Below, piece by piece: positions 23,655 to 34,649 of a DNA stretch of 64,000 nucleotides. The notes under the pieces are model-generated. The model did no database searches and was not told where the DNA came from. It saw only the letters and a program-made list of their open reading frames with translations. Source of the DNA: Cryptomeria japonica (Eukaryota; Streptophyta; Pinopsida; Cupressales; Cupressaceae); contig NC_081414.1 in the NCBI RefSeq assembly GCF_030272615.1, positions 665,351,938 through 665,415,937 on the forward strand, given 5' to 3'. Numbering within the stretch: the first letter of the stretch is position 1; each line of letters opens with the position of its first letter. Made by a program: the position numbers and the translations under genes.

Positions 23655-25190
23655 GGTATTGGGTTGAAAGTACTATCAAATTGAAGCATTCCATTGAAGA
23701 TAGATCAAACAGTTCTGGAATAGATTTCTTATTGGATATAAACCAGATATGCTTAAACTGTCTAAAACAAAAGTAAGGTATTGAAAACAATATTATTTAT
23801 TTCTTATTGGATGATTGAGGAATACCAAGAGCTGACAGAATAATCTAGGGGAGGACCCATAATGGTCTCAAACCCTTCATTGTCCATCATCAGCGTTGAT
23901 TGAGTGAATACCTCTGAAACCCTCAGCAATGGCGAACTGCAATTCTAAAACTGAAATCTGCTACTATAACCACACCTACACTGTTGTAGCATGCATGCAA
24001 TGATTGAGACTGTTTGCTTGGGGTGGCATCCACGGCTTGATGCTCAGGATTTGTGTCCTTAGCATGGAGTTTTGGTGGTAGACCAAAAATAATATAAAAT
24101 CATAATGATTGTAGAATACCTCCTTTTCTTCCATTGTAGCAACATAACCCTCAACCTTAACATATGCGCTCCACCTTCAAACCAAAACTTGGCGATAATA
24201 TTAGGGAAAAGAATAACCCTCAGCGATTATCCATAAGGTAGGAAGAAGTCATAAAATATCTAATTTATCTTGGCCCCAAGCCATGATTGAAAATCAGGAA
24301 GCCACTTAAGTGAACCGGACCCCACCACTTATTGAATCAAAAGACTTCTCTAACTCAGAAAATTGGCTAATATGGAGAAGAAACATATTTAAGCCTTATT
24401 AGGAGAAAAAATAACAGGGGCTAGAGAAGGGACATGGCATTCCTCCTTGAAGACACTCCTTCATAAATGAATGGTCTCACCCTTTTGAATTCCTACCATT
24501 AACAAGATGGCAACAAAAGTGGCAGTGATGTCACAATTAACACGGTATCGATATTCTTATTAATGTGTTCTTCTCCCATTATTTCCTTAACCACTCAACT
24601 TGCCAAATCATCCAACTCATTCAAAACTCTACCCCATCTCTTGAATTTTACTTCTCCCCTAAATGCCATAAGTCTATTATCATTTGAAGACACTGGAATC
24701 TTAAGTTCGACTCCATTTTCACATTTTTGCAACTTTCCTGATCCTTCCTTCATTTAAAGTTTATTTGATTACGACACATAACCTAAAAACTATCAACTAG
24801 AATGAAATCATTAATACTACAAGAAATTCGAAAAAAGGATATTACACATGACTTGACACGTATGAAGAGACTAATGGTTTTATGATACTATCATTACAAT
24901 CAAATAGCTCTCATCATAATTATGACAATTTAACTATTTTATCATTGACAGGGAGATGAGTGGCTAATATATCTATTCAGCATATCCTAATGCCAACTCA
25001 CTTTAAATGTGAATTCATACAAGTAATTGCTATATTAAGTTATAATTCAAGTGAATAGAAATATTATTTTATACAAACCCGATTCCTTAAAATTGATATT
25101 AAGCTCACAAACATATCAACCTATTAAACTAAGACTCAACCTTAAAGTACTCCCTCCCACAAAGCAAATTATGGCAAATAGAATTCATAC
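23655..25190. other. Unassigned, includes possible 3' tail of LINE-2
   Basis: No gene supported. The right end (from about 25190) runs into the RNase H tail of minus-strand LINE-2, so part of this stretch may be that element's 3' untranslated region. No poly-T tract or target duplication was found to fix the end. Confidence 0.4.
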
Positions 25191-25194
25191 CATC

Positions 25195-25406
25195 TAGACT
25201 TAAATTCTAAATCTGTCATGTTTCTATACCATATAACCTAATCTATACAACCAATTTTCTCAATAATATATCCATCTGCTCCCAAATTTGCAAGTTTATT
25301 TGCCTCTGTAGTCCCTTCTTTGTAGATGTGATTGATCATTATTTCGTCAAAAAAATCGAATAATTGTAAGGCTCTGCCCAACCTAGAGTTTAGTTTCTAA
25401 TTTAGA
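25195..25406 (-). pseudogene. LINE-2 RNase H C-terminal fragment
   Basis: Seen: the minus translation reads a hydrophobic Leu-Phe-Asp-Phe-Phe-Asp segment, then Asn-His-Ile-Tyr-Lys-Glu-Gly-Thr-x2-Ala-Asn-Lys-Leu-Ala-Asn-Leu-Gly-Ala-Asp-Gly. Known: the H-xYREGNxxADxLANxG block ends the RNase H of plant LINEs. The frame is the continuation of the fragment right of 42357; Copia-A sits between them. Confidence 0.7.
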
Positions 25407-25411
25407 GTGCT
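25407..25411. repeat. Target-site duplication of Copia-A, left (GTGCT)
   Basis: Five bases flanking the element; the right partner at 42353-42357 is GTGTT, one mismatch. Both lie inside the LINE-2 RNase H frame. Confidence 0.6.
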
Positions 25412-25613
25412 TGAAAGGAAATACAAGAAGAAGGAAATAAAAACAAAATTCAAGTAAGTTTATTGATGAAGTAAATGTTACCAAGAGAAATGCAGAAACC
25501 TTGGAGCAATCACCCAAATGTGAAGAAAGAGGCACAAGAACTTGTGAAAGGGGAAAAGCAAAGAAAAACCCCTTGTGTTATTATGAATGAGGCAATGCCT
25601 AAAATGTGTGTGC

Positions 25614-25693
<80 letters not shown>

Positions 25694-25990
25694 CTTTACA
25701 ATAATGCCATTAAGAAGAAATGAGAGAGAAGACATCTCTTAAATAGAGATGAGGAGAGAAGTTACAAAGTAACTCCCAAATATATGAATGTCACCATTCA
25801 AAAAATGTGTGTGCCATGTGTCCATGTCCTCTTAAGGAGGAATTCTAATATTCCTTAATAAAGGAAAATAAGAAAAATGACTTGTCCTCACACATGTACT
25901 AGAGGGAAAATTACATATAGGGACTTCAAAGGAATATCCTAAACTAAATACAAATAAACCTAAGTCAAGTAAAGATTAAATATTCTAACA
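25412..25990 (-). repeat. 3' LTR of Copia-A
   Basis: On the minus strand it runs TGTTAGAATATT...CCTTTCA and is preceded by a purine-rich tract (AAGTGGGGG). It is homologous to 36470-36901 and 42269-42352. It differs most by a (TG)n(AG)n tract that is long here and short in the other copy. Confidence 0.85.
25606..25691. repeat. Compound (GT)n(GA)n microsatellite in the LTR
   Basis: About 14 GT-type units followed by about 28 GA-type units with one AAAG break. The 5' LTR has only a short GA-rich patch at 36659-36680, so the tract expanded (or the other contracted) after insertion. The frames through it are artefacts. Confidence 0.9.
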
Positions 25991-25997
25991 CCCCCAC

Positions 25998-26548
25998 TTA
26001 AGGTTTACTTGGGGAGTTTACATCAAACCTTTTAGTGGGTTGCAAACCAAGATTTTTACAATGAAATTGGAACTTCTCTTTACAAAGTGGCTTGGTCAAA
26101 ATATTTGCAACTTGGTCTTCCCCCTTGCAATAGAGGAGTGAAACTTGCTTGTCTTCAATTTGTTCTCTAATAAAGTGGTGTTGGAGAGCAATGTGTTTTG
26201 TCCTTGCATGGAAAAATAAATTTTGAGCCAAGGCAATGGCACTTTGGTTGTCATAATACAATAGAGTTGGTTCATGTTGAGGTAGACCTAAATCTTCAAG
26301 TAGTCTTCTAAGCCACAAGGCTTGTTTGGAAGCATTAGTTCATCCTTTGTACTCAGCTTCAGTGGATCCAAGAGAGGTAGATTGTTTCTTTTTACTATTC
26401 CAAGAAATTGCTCCCGAACCAACAAAAAAACAATAACCACAAGTAGATTTCCCACCATTTGGATCTCCACCTAGACCGGAATCAGTAAAAACCTTTTTAA
26501 AGTAAAATCAGAATTTGCATCATAAAACAAACCTACATTAATAGTTCC
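25998..26548 (-). pseudogene. Copia-A RNase H
   Basis: Seen: the translation has Phe-Thr-Asp-Ser-Gly-x-Gly-Gly-Asp, Gly-Ser-Thr-Glu-Ala-Glu-Tyr-Lys, Tyr-Asp-Asn-Gln-Ser-Ala-Ile, a KHI-like ALQHHFIRE block and a final ILTKPL motif. Known: these are the DxDWAG-, STAEAEY-, CDN- and TKPL-type blocks of Copia RNase H, which degrades the RNA strand after reverse transcription. One frameshift near 26490 and one TAG near 26340 break it. The link to RT is interrupted by the solo LTR. Confidence 0.85.
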
Positions 26549-26551
26549 TTT

Positions 26552-27445
26552 TGTTAATTTTAGGATCAGATTGATAAATATAGATGGCAAAATCAGATAA
26601 TCAAATCATTGAACACAAAGAACACCAAATACCCTAGGAAAACCTCCCTCTTGGAAATGAAAAACCCAGCAACTAAGTCCAGATCTTTATTAGACAAATG
26701 AGTATGAGACTTTACAAATGTACTTCAACACAAAGTATTTAGAACAACAGGGTAAGCACAATAGCATAACACAATAAGAATTTATCTGGAACACAACTTG
26801 CAAATCAAGGAGAATATTTGTTATCTTTCAAGTTCGCTGTCCCTAGAATGAAGTTATTGTCATTAGGGATGACTTCGCTATTCTTGACAGTATCTTCATT
26901 GTCCTTAAGTATATCTTCGTTGACCTTGGAATGATGTTCGTTGACCTTAGGAGAAGGTTGTTGCTAATAGGAATATAATTCGTTGATGATTGTTGCTAAA
27001 TGAAGAGTGTATTCACTAAGTGTATGTCAATACAATGAGTAAGCCTTTGTATATATATGTGACTCAGCCTCCCAATTCACTCTAGGTTGGCCCTCTCAAC
27101 TTGGCACCAAAACATAGGGTTAAAATTACAAGATACATAAGATAGGGCCTACCCTATTCACAAGTTACAAGATACATTCAATATAGGACCACAAGTTACA
27201 TCGCCCAATTAGGGTCAGGCCAAATTACAAGTTACATTTATATAGGGCCTGTCCTATCCACAAGTTACATTATATATAGGTCCTGCCCAATATTCATAGC
27301 AAGACATAATTACAAGTTACATGTATTTGGGCCCAGACCTAAGTGGTTCAGATTGCATGAGAGGTAAAACATAGGAATTTTAATTGTCATTGACAACATT
27401 AAAAATTCAATAGTTAGGTATCCGAGCTAGCTACAATTTTCAAGA
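26552..27445. mobile_element. Solo LTR (about 894 bp) inserted between RT and RNase H of Copia-A
   Basis: Seen: it is flanked by perfect 5-bp duplications CCTTT (26547-26551 and 27446-27450), exactly where the RT-to-RNase H frame breaks after Arg-Tyr-Ile-Lys-Gly. It starts TGTTAATTTT and ends TTTTCAAGA (a probable CAACA with one change). It contains three or four degenerate copies of ACAAGTTACAT with TATAGGGCCT-type spacers (27160-27330). No coding. Inference: LTR-LTR recombination removed the rest of an element; the family was not identified. Confidence 0.75.
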
Positions 27446-27450
27446 CCTTT

Positions 27451-28764
27451 AATATATCTTAAAATTATTTTAGCAACTTTAAATTGTGTTTATTGAGGTT
27501 TAGACATGAATCTTGAAAACAAACCAACACTATAAGCAATATCTAGCCTAGTAAGAGTTAAATAATTCAAACTTCCAACTAATTGTCTATACAAAGTAGG
27601 ATCAACAAGTGGGGTTTTCATATCAAGCATTAACTTAGTGCCTAATTCAATAGGAATTGAAACATGGTTAGCATTATTCATTTTAAATTTGTCTAAAAGA
27701 TCTTGAGCATATTTATTTTGAGATAGAAAAACACCATTACTTATTTGCCAAATTTGCATTCCCAAGAAATAATGTAAAAGTCTTAAATCAGTCATTTGAA
27801 ATTTTTGATCAAGTTGAAATTTAATTTCAGATATCAAATTATTGGAACTTGAAGTTAGAATTAAATCATCTACATATAAAATAATAATCACAATGTCATC
27901 TTCACTATGTTTAATATACAAATCTGGATCATTTTTACTTCTAATGAAACCTTGAGAAAGAAGGAGTGCATTAATCTTAGAATACCATTCTCTAGGAAAT
28001 TGCTTCAAACCATAAATCGATTTCTTTAACTTGCAAACTAAATGTTCGTTACCTTCCTTAACAAAACCAGGAGGTTGGGACATATAAATTTCCTCATGTA
28101 AATCACCATTAAGAAAAACACTTGTAACATCCATTTAGTGAATAGGCCAATTCATTCTACAAGCTAAAGCAAACACAAGTTTAATTGTAGGCATTTTAGC
28201 AACAAGAGAAAATGTTTCATTATAATCCAATCCTTCTACTTGTGAAAAACTTCTAGCAACAAGTATAGCTTTAAATTTACTAACTTGATTATTAGCATTC
28301 AATTTAGTTTTATAAAGCCACTTGCAAGAAACAAGATTTTTACCATGAGGCAAGGGAACTAAATCCCAAATTTGGCTAGAAATTAAAGTATCAAATTCTT
28401 CTTTCATTTCTTTTTGCCAATGTGGTTGATTTTTAACTTGATCAAATGTTTTAGGATCATTAGAATTCATAATAGTAGACATTAAAGCATAATTACAATA
28501 ATTAACTCTTCTAGCTTGAAGTCTATCCATTCTAGCAAAGTATTCATCACGATCTTGAATTAAAGATTTAAACCATTTAGGTCTTTTTTTATAAGTAATG
28601 TTTTCATCACTAGAAAAAGAGTCATGAGGAGTAGAGTTATTATTATTAATATCATCACTATCACTAGAAGGAATAGAAAGAGATGCATTAGGAGTAGGGT
28701 TAAGAGAAGGAGGTTGGTCCTCCACAAGTACAACTTTTCTTTGAACAAGTTCATCATCCTCCAC
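27451..28764 (-). pseudogene. Copia-A reverse transcriptase
   Basis: Seen: reading left on the minus strand the blocks are Trp-Asp-Leu-Val-Pro, Cys-Lys-Trp-Leu-Tyr-Lys, Asp-Val-Thr-Ser-Val-Phe-Leu-Asn-Gly, Gln-Pro-Pro-Gly-Phe, Lys-Ser-Ile-Tyr-Gly-Leu-Lys, the catalytic Tyr-Val-Asp-Asp (about 27874-27885), Phe-Leu-Gly-Met-Gln and Arg-Tyr-Ile-Lys-Gly. Known: these define the Copia RT (RVT_2). One frame covers the domain, broken by a TAA at 28135-28137 and another at 27490-27492. The first sits where Gln normally precedes Met-Asp-Val, so it fits CAA to TAA. The catalytic residues are intact. Confidence 0.9.
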
Positions 28765-29424
28765 TTTAGAACAATCATGAATGCCTTTTTTTGCAATACA
28801 AACATCTCTTGCAATTTTTACCTTGTTAGTAGTAGGATTGTAAACTCTATAACCTTTAGTATTTTCATCATAGTGAACAAAAATAATAGGAGAAGATTTA
28901 GCATCTATTTTTGTCTTTTCTCCTTAGGTTTGTGAACATAAGCCATGGAACCAAAAATTCTTAAATTCTGCAAATTGGGCTTTCTACTAGACCAAGTGTC
29001 TTTAGGCTTTGGTAGGTGTTCTATTAATTAAATAAGTTTCACAAGCCATAGCTTTAGCCCAGAACTTGTAATCCATATTTTTTGCATGCAATAAACATCT
29101 TGTCATTTCCACAACGGTCCTATGCTTCTGTTCTACCACACCATTTTGTTGTGGTATATAAGGAATGGTAAGCTCATGTTTAATTTCAAAATATTTCAAA
29201 TAAGCATTAAATGCATTATTGACATATTCTCTTCCATTGTCAGTACGAGGAATCTTAATTTTAAAACCAATTTGCCTTTTTACAAACATGTGAAATTCAG
29301 TAAACATACCAAGCACTTGATCCTTACTATGAAGGAAATATATCCATGTTCTCCTTGAAAAATCATCAACAAAGGTAAGAGCATACCTTGAACCTTTGAT
29401 AGAGGGATTCTCCATGGGACCCAA
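28765..29424 (-). pseudogene. Copia-A integrase
   Basis: Seen: 29424-29002 is open and holds Phe-Val-Asp-Asp-Phe-Ser-Arg, Arg-Thr-Asp-Asn-Gly-Arg-Glu-Tyr and Pro-Gln-Gln-Asn-Gly-Val-Val-Glu. Known: the two Asp and the final Glu are the DDE triad of the rve integrase core, which joins element DNA to the target. Downstream to 28765 the frame shifts but continues as the integrase C-terminal region (HYDENTKGYRVYNP-like). Upstream it connects to the pre-integrase block at 29564-29971 with a frame break near 29430-29560. Confidence 0.85.
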
Positions 29425-29563
29425 TCACTATGAACTACATGCAATTTATATATGTCCTCCAAGATTGACCATGAAGAAAGGGTTCCCTATGGATCTTACC
29501 ACTCATGCAACCATTGCAAACAATTTGAAAATGAACAATAGTAGGCAATCCATCAACCATATT

Positions 29564-29970
29564 TTATTTTTGCATCAATGAAACATAATCAGAATTGAGA
29601 TGGCCAAGTCTTTCATGCCATATAGTAAAATCAATAGTAGTAAGCAAGGAATACTTTGTAGGAGCAAATTCATAGAACTTGAATAAGTTATCAATATCCA
29701 TGAATTTAGCAGTAGAAATAACATGATTAGTTTTTGGATCAATGATATAACACATGCCCCTATAAAAGTTAATCTTATAATATTGACAAAGTTTAGGAAC
29801 TGAAAGCAAATTTGATTTTAATTCAGGAACATAAAGAACATCATGCAATTTCTCATTAGGGACATTCACGTCACCAACAACTTCAACTTTGCAACTATGA
29901 TTATGAGCTAATTGAACATGAATAATGGAAGTATCAATATGCAAAGACTCAAAACATTCTTTATGCACCA
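29564..29970 (-). pseudogene. Copia-A protease C-terminal part and pre-integrase zinc region
   Basis: Seen: Leu-His-Asp-Val-Leu-Tyr-Val-Pro and Asn-Leu-Leu-Ser-Val-Pro are the usual second half of the Copia aspartic protease; Trp-His-Glu-Arg-Leu-Gly-His-Leu-Asn is the GAG_pre-integrs motif. The active-site Asp-Ser-Gly codons are split from this part by element B (29976-34263). Confidence 0.85.
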
Positions 29971-29975
29971 AAATC

Positions 29976-30466
29976 TATGAGATTTTGTCAAAATCAAGAG
30001 CTCAATGAAAAGTATAAGAGAGACAAAATAGATGATAGGAATAAACTATATTCTATCAAGATGAAAATATTGATCAACTAGATCATCAATCATTACATTG
30101 TAATGAATATGAGCCTGCTTATATAGGAAAGGCTATATGGATATGTGAGAACACAAATATGACATGTGGCTCAATAAGAAACAAGGGTACGTAGAAAATA
30201 GGTGTGGTAGGTAGGAGAAATAATAAAATATTCCACATGAGGTGGATCACCCACCGAAAATGGAATTATCACTCCACAATAAGTGGATATGATAGAGTAG
30301 TAACAAGATCAATACCATAAAAGGTGAAAATTCTCCTACACACACTATCTCAATGTGGCACAAACACCCAAGTGTCTCATACCCAAACTACTATGAAATG
30401 CATGTACCTAAGTAAACTTAATTAAGGTGTAATAATATCCATGATGAATAATTATTTACACCAACA
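29976..30466 (-). repeat. 3' LTR of element B
   Basis: Minus strand: TGTTGGTGTAAAT...AAATCTCATA; the terminal CA is mutated to TA. Homologous over its length to 33775-34263. Confidence 0.85.
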
Positions 30467-30983
30467 CCTCCCCTTAAGTGCAACTTAGGGGAATGCACTT
30501 AAGTCTACAATGCAACTAAGCAATGCAAGATGGGTCCCAACTACTAGGCCATGTTAGGTACCCATGTACAAATGCAAATGCATGCAAACCAATGCAATGA
30601 AATCTCTCACAAAGCGGGGAAAGAGAGAAAAACCCAATGGGAAAAAACTCTCCCCCAAAAGAAAGATGAAAACTATATACAAAGAACTCTCATAGAAGTA
30701 TGTGCAGAACAAAACCCCATGTGAGGAAAAAGTCCCCCCATGTGAGAGAAGAAAAAGAGAGACTAGGTAGCCCCCCCTCAATGTAGAATCTGCACCAATG
30801 GTAGAAGCTCAAATATGAATGAAGACACTACTCCATGAACATCGAACAACGTTCCTCCTCGTAGGAAGAAACAAAACCAAAGGTGTGTCCATGAAGTCTC
30901 CCCAATCATGAAGGGAAGATGTAGAAAAAATACTCATGATGAATGGAATCTTTGAAAACTGCTCAAGTGCCCCCATGTCAATG

Positions 30984-31601
30984 CTAAAAGATACCCCCTC
31001 CAAAGGTGGTAATTAAACTGCTCCACACTATTGAAAAAGGCACTACAAGATCTAGTGGAGAAGAATGTAGAACAATATCCAAAGACTCACATGTCTCCTC
31101 GAAGGATAAAGAGACCTTCTCCAAGTGTTGTACAAAAGTATCCATAATCATGTCAACCTCGAAAGAATGATCATGTAGAGAATGCACAAGAGGGTAGGAG
31201 TGGTCCCTTGCAACAATCGAAGAAGGATCATTTTCATCAAAGAGAAGATGAATGTCATCAATGACGTCTCCCAAATCTGCAATGTAGGACTCTACAAACA
31301 AACTTGCAATGTTTGTCAAGTAGGCATCCCATGAAACTGAAGTTGGAAGACATGAAATATCCTCCTGCACTGAATCACATGAAGGCAAAATTGTCACACT
31401 ATCTGCATCATCAGGTGCAATAGGTGGTGTGATATCAAGAGGAGGAGATGAAATGCAAGGCTCAAGACCGGGGTCACATGTGAGAATCCCCAAGTTCAAG
31501 TGCCCAAAGTTCTCAAAAAATGAATCATCAACATAGGAAGAATCAACCTCATCAATAGGACCAAAATGTGAAAAAAGAGTACAACCAAGATGCATGATCA
31601 A
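30984..31601 (-). CDS. Element B unknown 205-codon frame
   Basis: Not recognised. Seen: an open frame, acidic, rich in Ser, Asp, Leu and His, with repeated Ser-Leu-His-Asp/Ser-Phe-Glu words; no CCHC, protease, integrase or RT motif. It lies between the protease remnant and the purine tract, where integrase and RT should be. It could be a rearranged remnant or a new accessory frame. The ATG at 31601 overlaps the LTR-proximal part of the element's own sequence and has no upstream support. Confidence 0.35.
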   Translation of the reverse strand: MIMHLGCTLFSHFGPIDEVDSSYVDDSFFENFGHLNLGILTCDPGLEPCISSPPLDITPPIAPDDADSVTILPSCDSVQEDISCLPTSVSWDAYLTNIASLFVESYIADLGDVIDDIHLLFDENDPSSIVARDHSYPLVHSLHDHSFEVDMIMDTFVQHLEKVSLSFEETCESLDIVLHSSPLDLVVPFSIVWSSLITTFGGGIF

Positions 31602-31649
31602 CTACCCCAATCTCAATGATAGCTCCACAAGTCTCTAATGAAAATTGAA

Positions 31650-31988
31650 TCAAGTGCGAACTCCACAATTTTTTCTAGTTGTCCCATTTGTGATTTGATA
31701 GATGGATAGAAGATTGTTTGTCAAGTGGGGTACATACAACACATCATTGAAGGAATTATCTCCAATGGCAATAGATCCTTTCCCAATCCCATCCATGTAT
31801 GTATGATTGCCCATCAAAATCTACGTAATGTGACAAGGCTCAAATGTAGAAAACATAGACTGCGAAGATAGCATATGATGAGAAGCCCCTGAATCTAGAA
31901 GCCATTCAAGTTGAGCTTTAGGATCAACCTTAAGATCAGGTGGTGCTGTAATAGTTCCATTTACATAATGAATGAGTCTTTTTTCCAT
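31650..31988 (-). pseudogene. Element B Copia protease fragment
   Basis: Seen: the translation from an ATG at 31988 contains Trp-Leu-Leu-Asp-Ser-Gly-Ala-Ser-His-His-Met, then Gly-Asn-His, Val-Leu-Tyr-Val-Pro-His-Leu-Thr-Asn-Asn-Leu-Leu-Ser-Ile. Known: DSGAS-HHM with LYVP-NLLS is the Copia aspartic protease. One TAG after His-Ile-Thr fits CAG to TAG. The frame ends at a TGA (31650-31652); the pre-integrase region is missing. Confidence 0.8.
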
Positions 31989-32059
31989 TAGTTTACTTCA
32001 AGATTTAATCTTCCATGAAGCATTATTGTGAAGAGTTAAAAGTAGAAATTTAGGAGAAC

Positions 32060-32900
32060 CCATAGCACCAAAATGAAAAAAAAATAGGATAGAGAGAGGC
32101 ACAATCACACAAAACACCCCCAAAAATTACTCAATCAAGAAACCGCCCCCCCCCAAAAAAAAATAAAAATAAAAAAAAAATGGTGATTTGACACTTTATA
32201 CTTAGTCCGTATACAATGGGCCACTTGCAAAACAAGGCAAAGTGGACTTCTGATTTTAATTTACGACTTCTCAAAATGAGATACAAGAGACTTCAACAAA
32301 TACTGCTAGTGATCTAAACTAAGATCCAATTAAATACAAGTACCAAATAGGCCAAAAATGACCAAATATTGAAAGTACAATTCGTACTCAAAATTACTAC
32401 AAACAAATGGTAGATTATGAAAGTAGACGAAAAATTATACACTTTAAAAAAAAAACAACACCTGAAAAGGAGGTCGTATGACCCCAAACGAAGCCTCTGA
32501 AGTTGCAAAATTGGGGATTAGACATGTATAGTCATGAAGATCTACAATTTCTGAAATACCCGTCAATCAAAATTAGAAAATTCTTCCACCACTATGAAGA
32601 GCATGAAATTCTAGCCCATTTCAAAAACAAATGCACCAAAAAGGAGCCAAAATGAGCAAGATATGGCCTCCTGAAGTCGGACTGCAAAATCAAAAAGCTA
32701 AATGAAGAGGGGGTAGAAAAATTTCAAAATACTAATGATGTGGCCCTGACATCAGCAAATCATGATCTTAAAATTGAAGGTCATTTGACTGTTATCAAAT
32801 TGTCGCTCCCTCCCTACCAATCATACTGAAAATGCCACATGGTGCATAGGTGGCATTGCTGACTTAGCGTACGGATGCATGTGTCCTACTTGGTGTTTGT
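32060..32900. other. Element B leader, AT-rich part
   Basis: No coding frame that I can support. Contains A-rich runs (32145-32180, 32440-32460). Confidence 0.4.
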
Positions 32901-33480
32901 ATGAAATGTTGACCGTGGGCCAATGGTCGCCTGCCACGTGGTGGATGCGGGTCCCATCAGGTTTAATGCCTGTCGGAGAGCTGGAAGTGGCACAATAAGT
33001 AGCTTGGCAGATGTTGGAAAGATCGGGTGGCAGTCATGTCATCAGGTCCTCGGGCCGGAAAGTGTTGGAGGTGAATGGTCGGCAAGAGAGATGGTACGGA
33101 GTATAGTCACTGGCGAGATCGCCAAGGCTGAAATAGACGGTCGTCAGGGCCAGAACGCACGGTCATCGGGGCCAAAATAGATGGTGGTTAGGAGACGATG
33201 TAGTGTCGCTGAGGTGGGCTGCATAATCGTCGATGGGAGGACTACGACAAGGAGTAGGCACCCAACGGGGAGGTACACGTTGGGGATGGGGGTTACTACA
33301 GCAAGGACCACAGACAACTGGAGGACTAGAGTAAGGATGTCGGTGTCGGGAGAGAAGAGGTCGGCAGTGATGGCGAGTGGGAAGTGGGGGCCCACAGATA
33401 TAAATGCCCTTGCAAAACTTTCATAAACCTGCAGAAAGCATGCAGATGGTGTGAGGGCATAGGGGGGGCGGTATACCCAA
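32901..33480. other. Element B leader, GC-rich island
   Basis: About 550 bases clearly richer in G/C than the surroundings, with overlapping frames on both strands and no recognised protein. It lies 0.3-0.9 kb after the primer site on the element's strand. Copia-F at the window end also turns GC-rich about 450 bases past its primer site. Probably untranslated leader or packaging-type sequence. Confidence 0.4.
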
Positions 33481-33774
33481 AACAATATTTTTTTTGGAAA
33501 AACTTTTGTAAGTTTTCTGCGAAAGTGGTAAACCACTTACGCCTTTTTTTTACAAAATCCATACAATATACCAAAATAGGTGAAATATTTCCTCTCACCA
33601 AAATAGGCTGACTTTATACTCAAAATTCATGGAAACAGCCTCTCGGACGCAACCGTGATGTCCAAATCATTATATGAAGCCCCCAAAAATAGTACCTCCC
33701 CAGATCCGAAAATTGAAGCCTCCAAAATTATCTCTCCAAGACAAATCAAAGAAGCCCTTTAGGCTTTGATACCA

Positions 33775-34263
33775 TGTGAGATTTTACCAAGATTAAGAGC
33801 TTAATGAAAAGTATAAGAGAGACAAAATAGATGATAGGAATAAACTGTATTCTATCAAGATGAAAATACTGATCAACTAGATCATCAATTGTTACATATA
33901 ATGAATATGAGTATGCTTATATAGACAAGGCTATATAGATATGTGAGCACACAAATATGACATGTGGCTCAATAAGAAACAAGGGTAGGTAAGAAATAGG
34001 AGTGGTAGGTAAGAGAAACAATAAAATTCCACATGAGGTGGATCACCCACCGAAGGTGGAATTATCACTCCACAATAAGTTGATATGATAGAGTAGTAAC
34101 AAGATTAACACCATAAAAGGTGAAAAATTCTCCTACACACACTATCCCAATGTGGCACAAACACCCAAGTGTCTCATACCCAAACTACTATGAAATGGAT
34201 GTACCTAAGTAAACTTAAGTAAGGTGTAATAATATCCATGATGAATAATTATTTACACCAACA
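33775..34263 (-). repeat. 5' LTR of element B
   Basis: Minus strand TGTTGGTGTAAAT...AAATCTCACA, followed directly by TGGTATCAAAGC, a near match to the initiator-Met primer site. Confidence 0.9.
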
Positions 34264-34616
34264 GAATCAATAATCCACTCAAGTGGTTGAGAAACATTAT
34301 AAGTACATGTAAATGCATGACGAGATGAATTACCATTATTATTACCTTTGTTATAATGAGGTTTATGTTGTTGATTATTTTGATTATTTTGGTTCATGGG
34401 CTTTTTACCATTTTGCTTCTTAAAACAATTATTAGTCACATGATCATCCTTACCACTATACATATAATGGGGTCTCTTAGAATAATCATTCTTTTGATTA
34501 TTATTAGAATTGTTATAATAGGATTTAGAATGAAATTTATTATTAGAATAATAATTATTATTATTATTATTATTATTGGATTTAAAATGATTATTATGAT
34601 TTTGATTGTTAGACAT
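34264..34616 (-). pseudogene. Copia-A gag C-terminus with degenerate zinc knuckle and Asn-rich region
   Basis: Seen: an Asn/Tyr/Ser/Lys-rich stretch, a broken CCHC-like motif (Tyr-x2-Ser-Gly-Lys-x2-His-x4-Cys; the first Cys residues are lost), then Glu-Trp-Ile-Ile-Asp-Ser, the start of the protease active site cut by element B. Known: Copia gag ends with one or two CCHC knuckles just before the protease. The (ATT)n run at 34547-34580 encodes poly-Asn. Confidence 0.7.
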
Positions 34617-34649
34617 AAAAGCATATTCACTATTTTTAAGAGTACCAAA

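Larger units (their letters stand above)
29976..34263 (-). mobile_element. Element B: defective Copia-like LTR retrotransposon inserted in the Copia-A protease
   Basis: Seen: LTRs 29976-30466 and 33775-34263 (about 490 bp each, clearly homologous), target duplications AAATC (29971-29975) and GAATC (34264-34268), a primer site complementary to initiator tRNA-Met (TGGTATCAAAGC on the minus strand, 33763-33774) and a purine tract before the 3' LTR (30467-30476). The internal 3.3 kb keeps only a protease fragment and an unknown frame; no integrase or RT is found. The insertion falls within the Asp-Ser-Gly codons of Copia-A. Confidence 0.85.

Noticed and set aside
25475-25735. Frames with (Arg-Glu)n and (Ser-Leu)n.
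   Set aside because: Products of the GT/GA microsatellite in the Copia-A LTR.
33144-33536. 130-codon minus frame with membrane-like segments.
   Set aside because: Lies in the GC-rich leader of element B with overlapping frames on the other strand; no family recognised.
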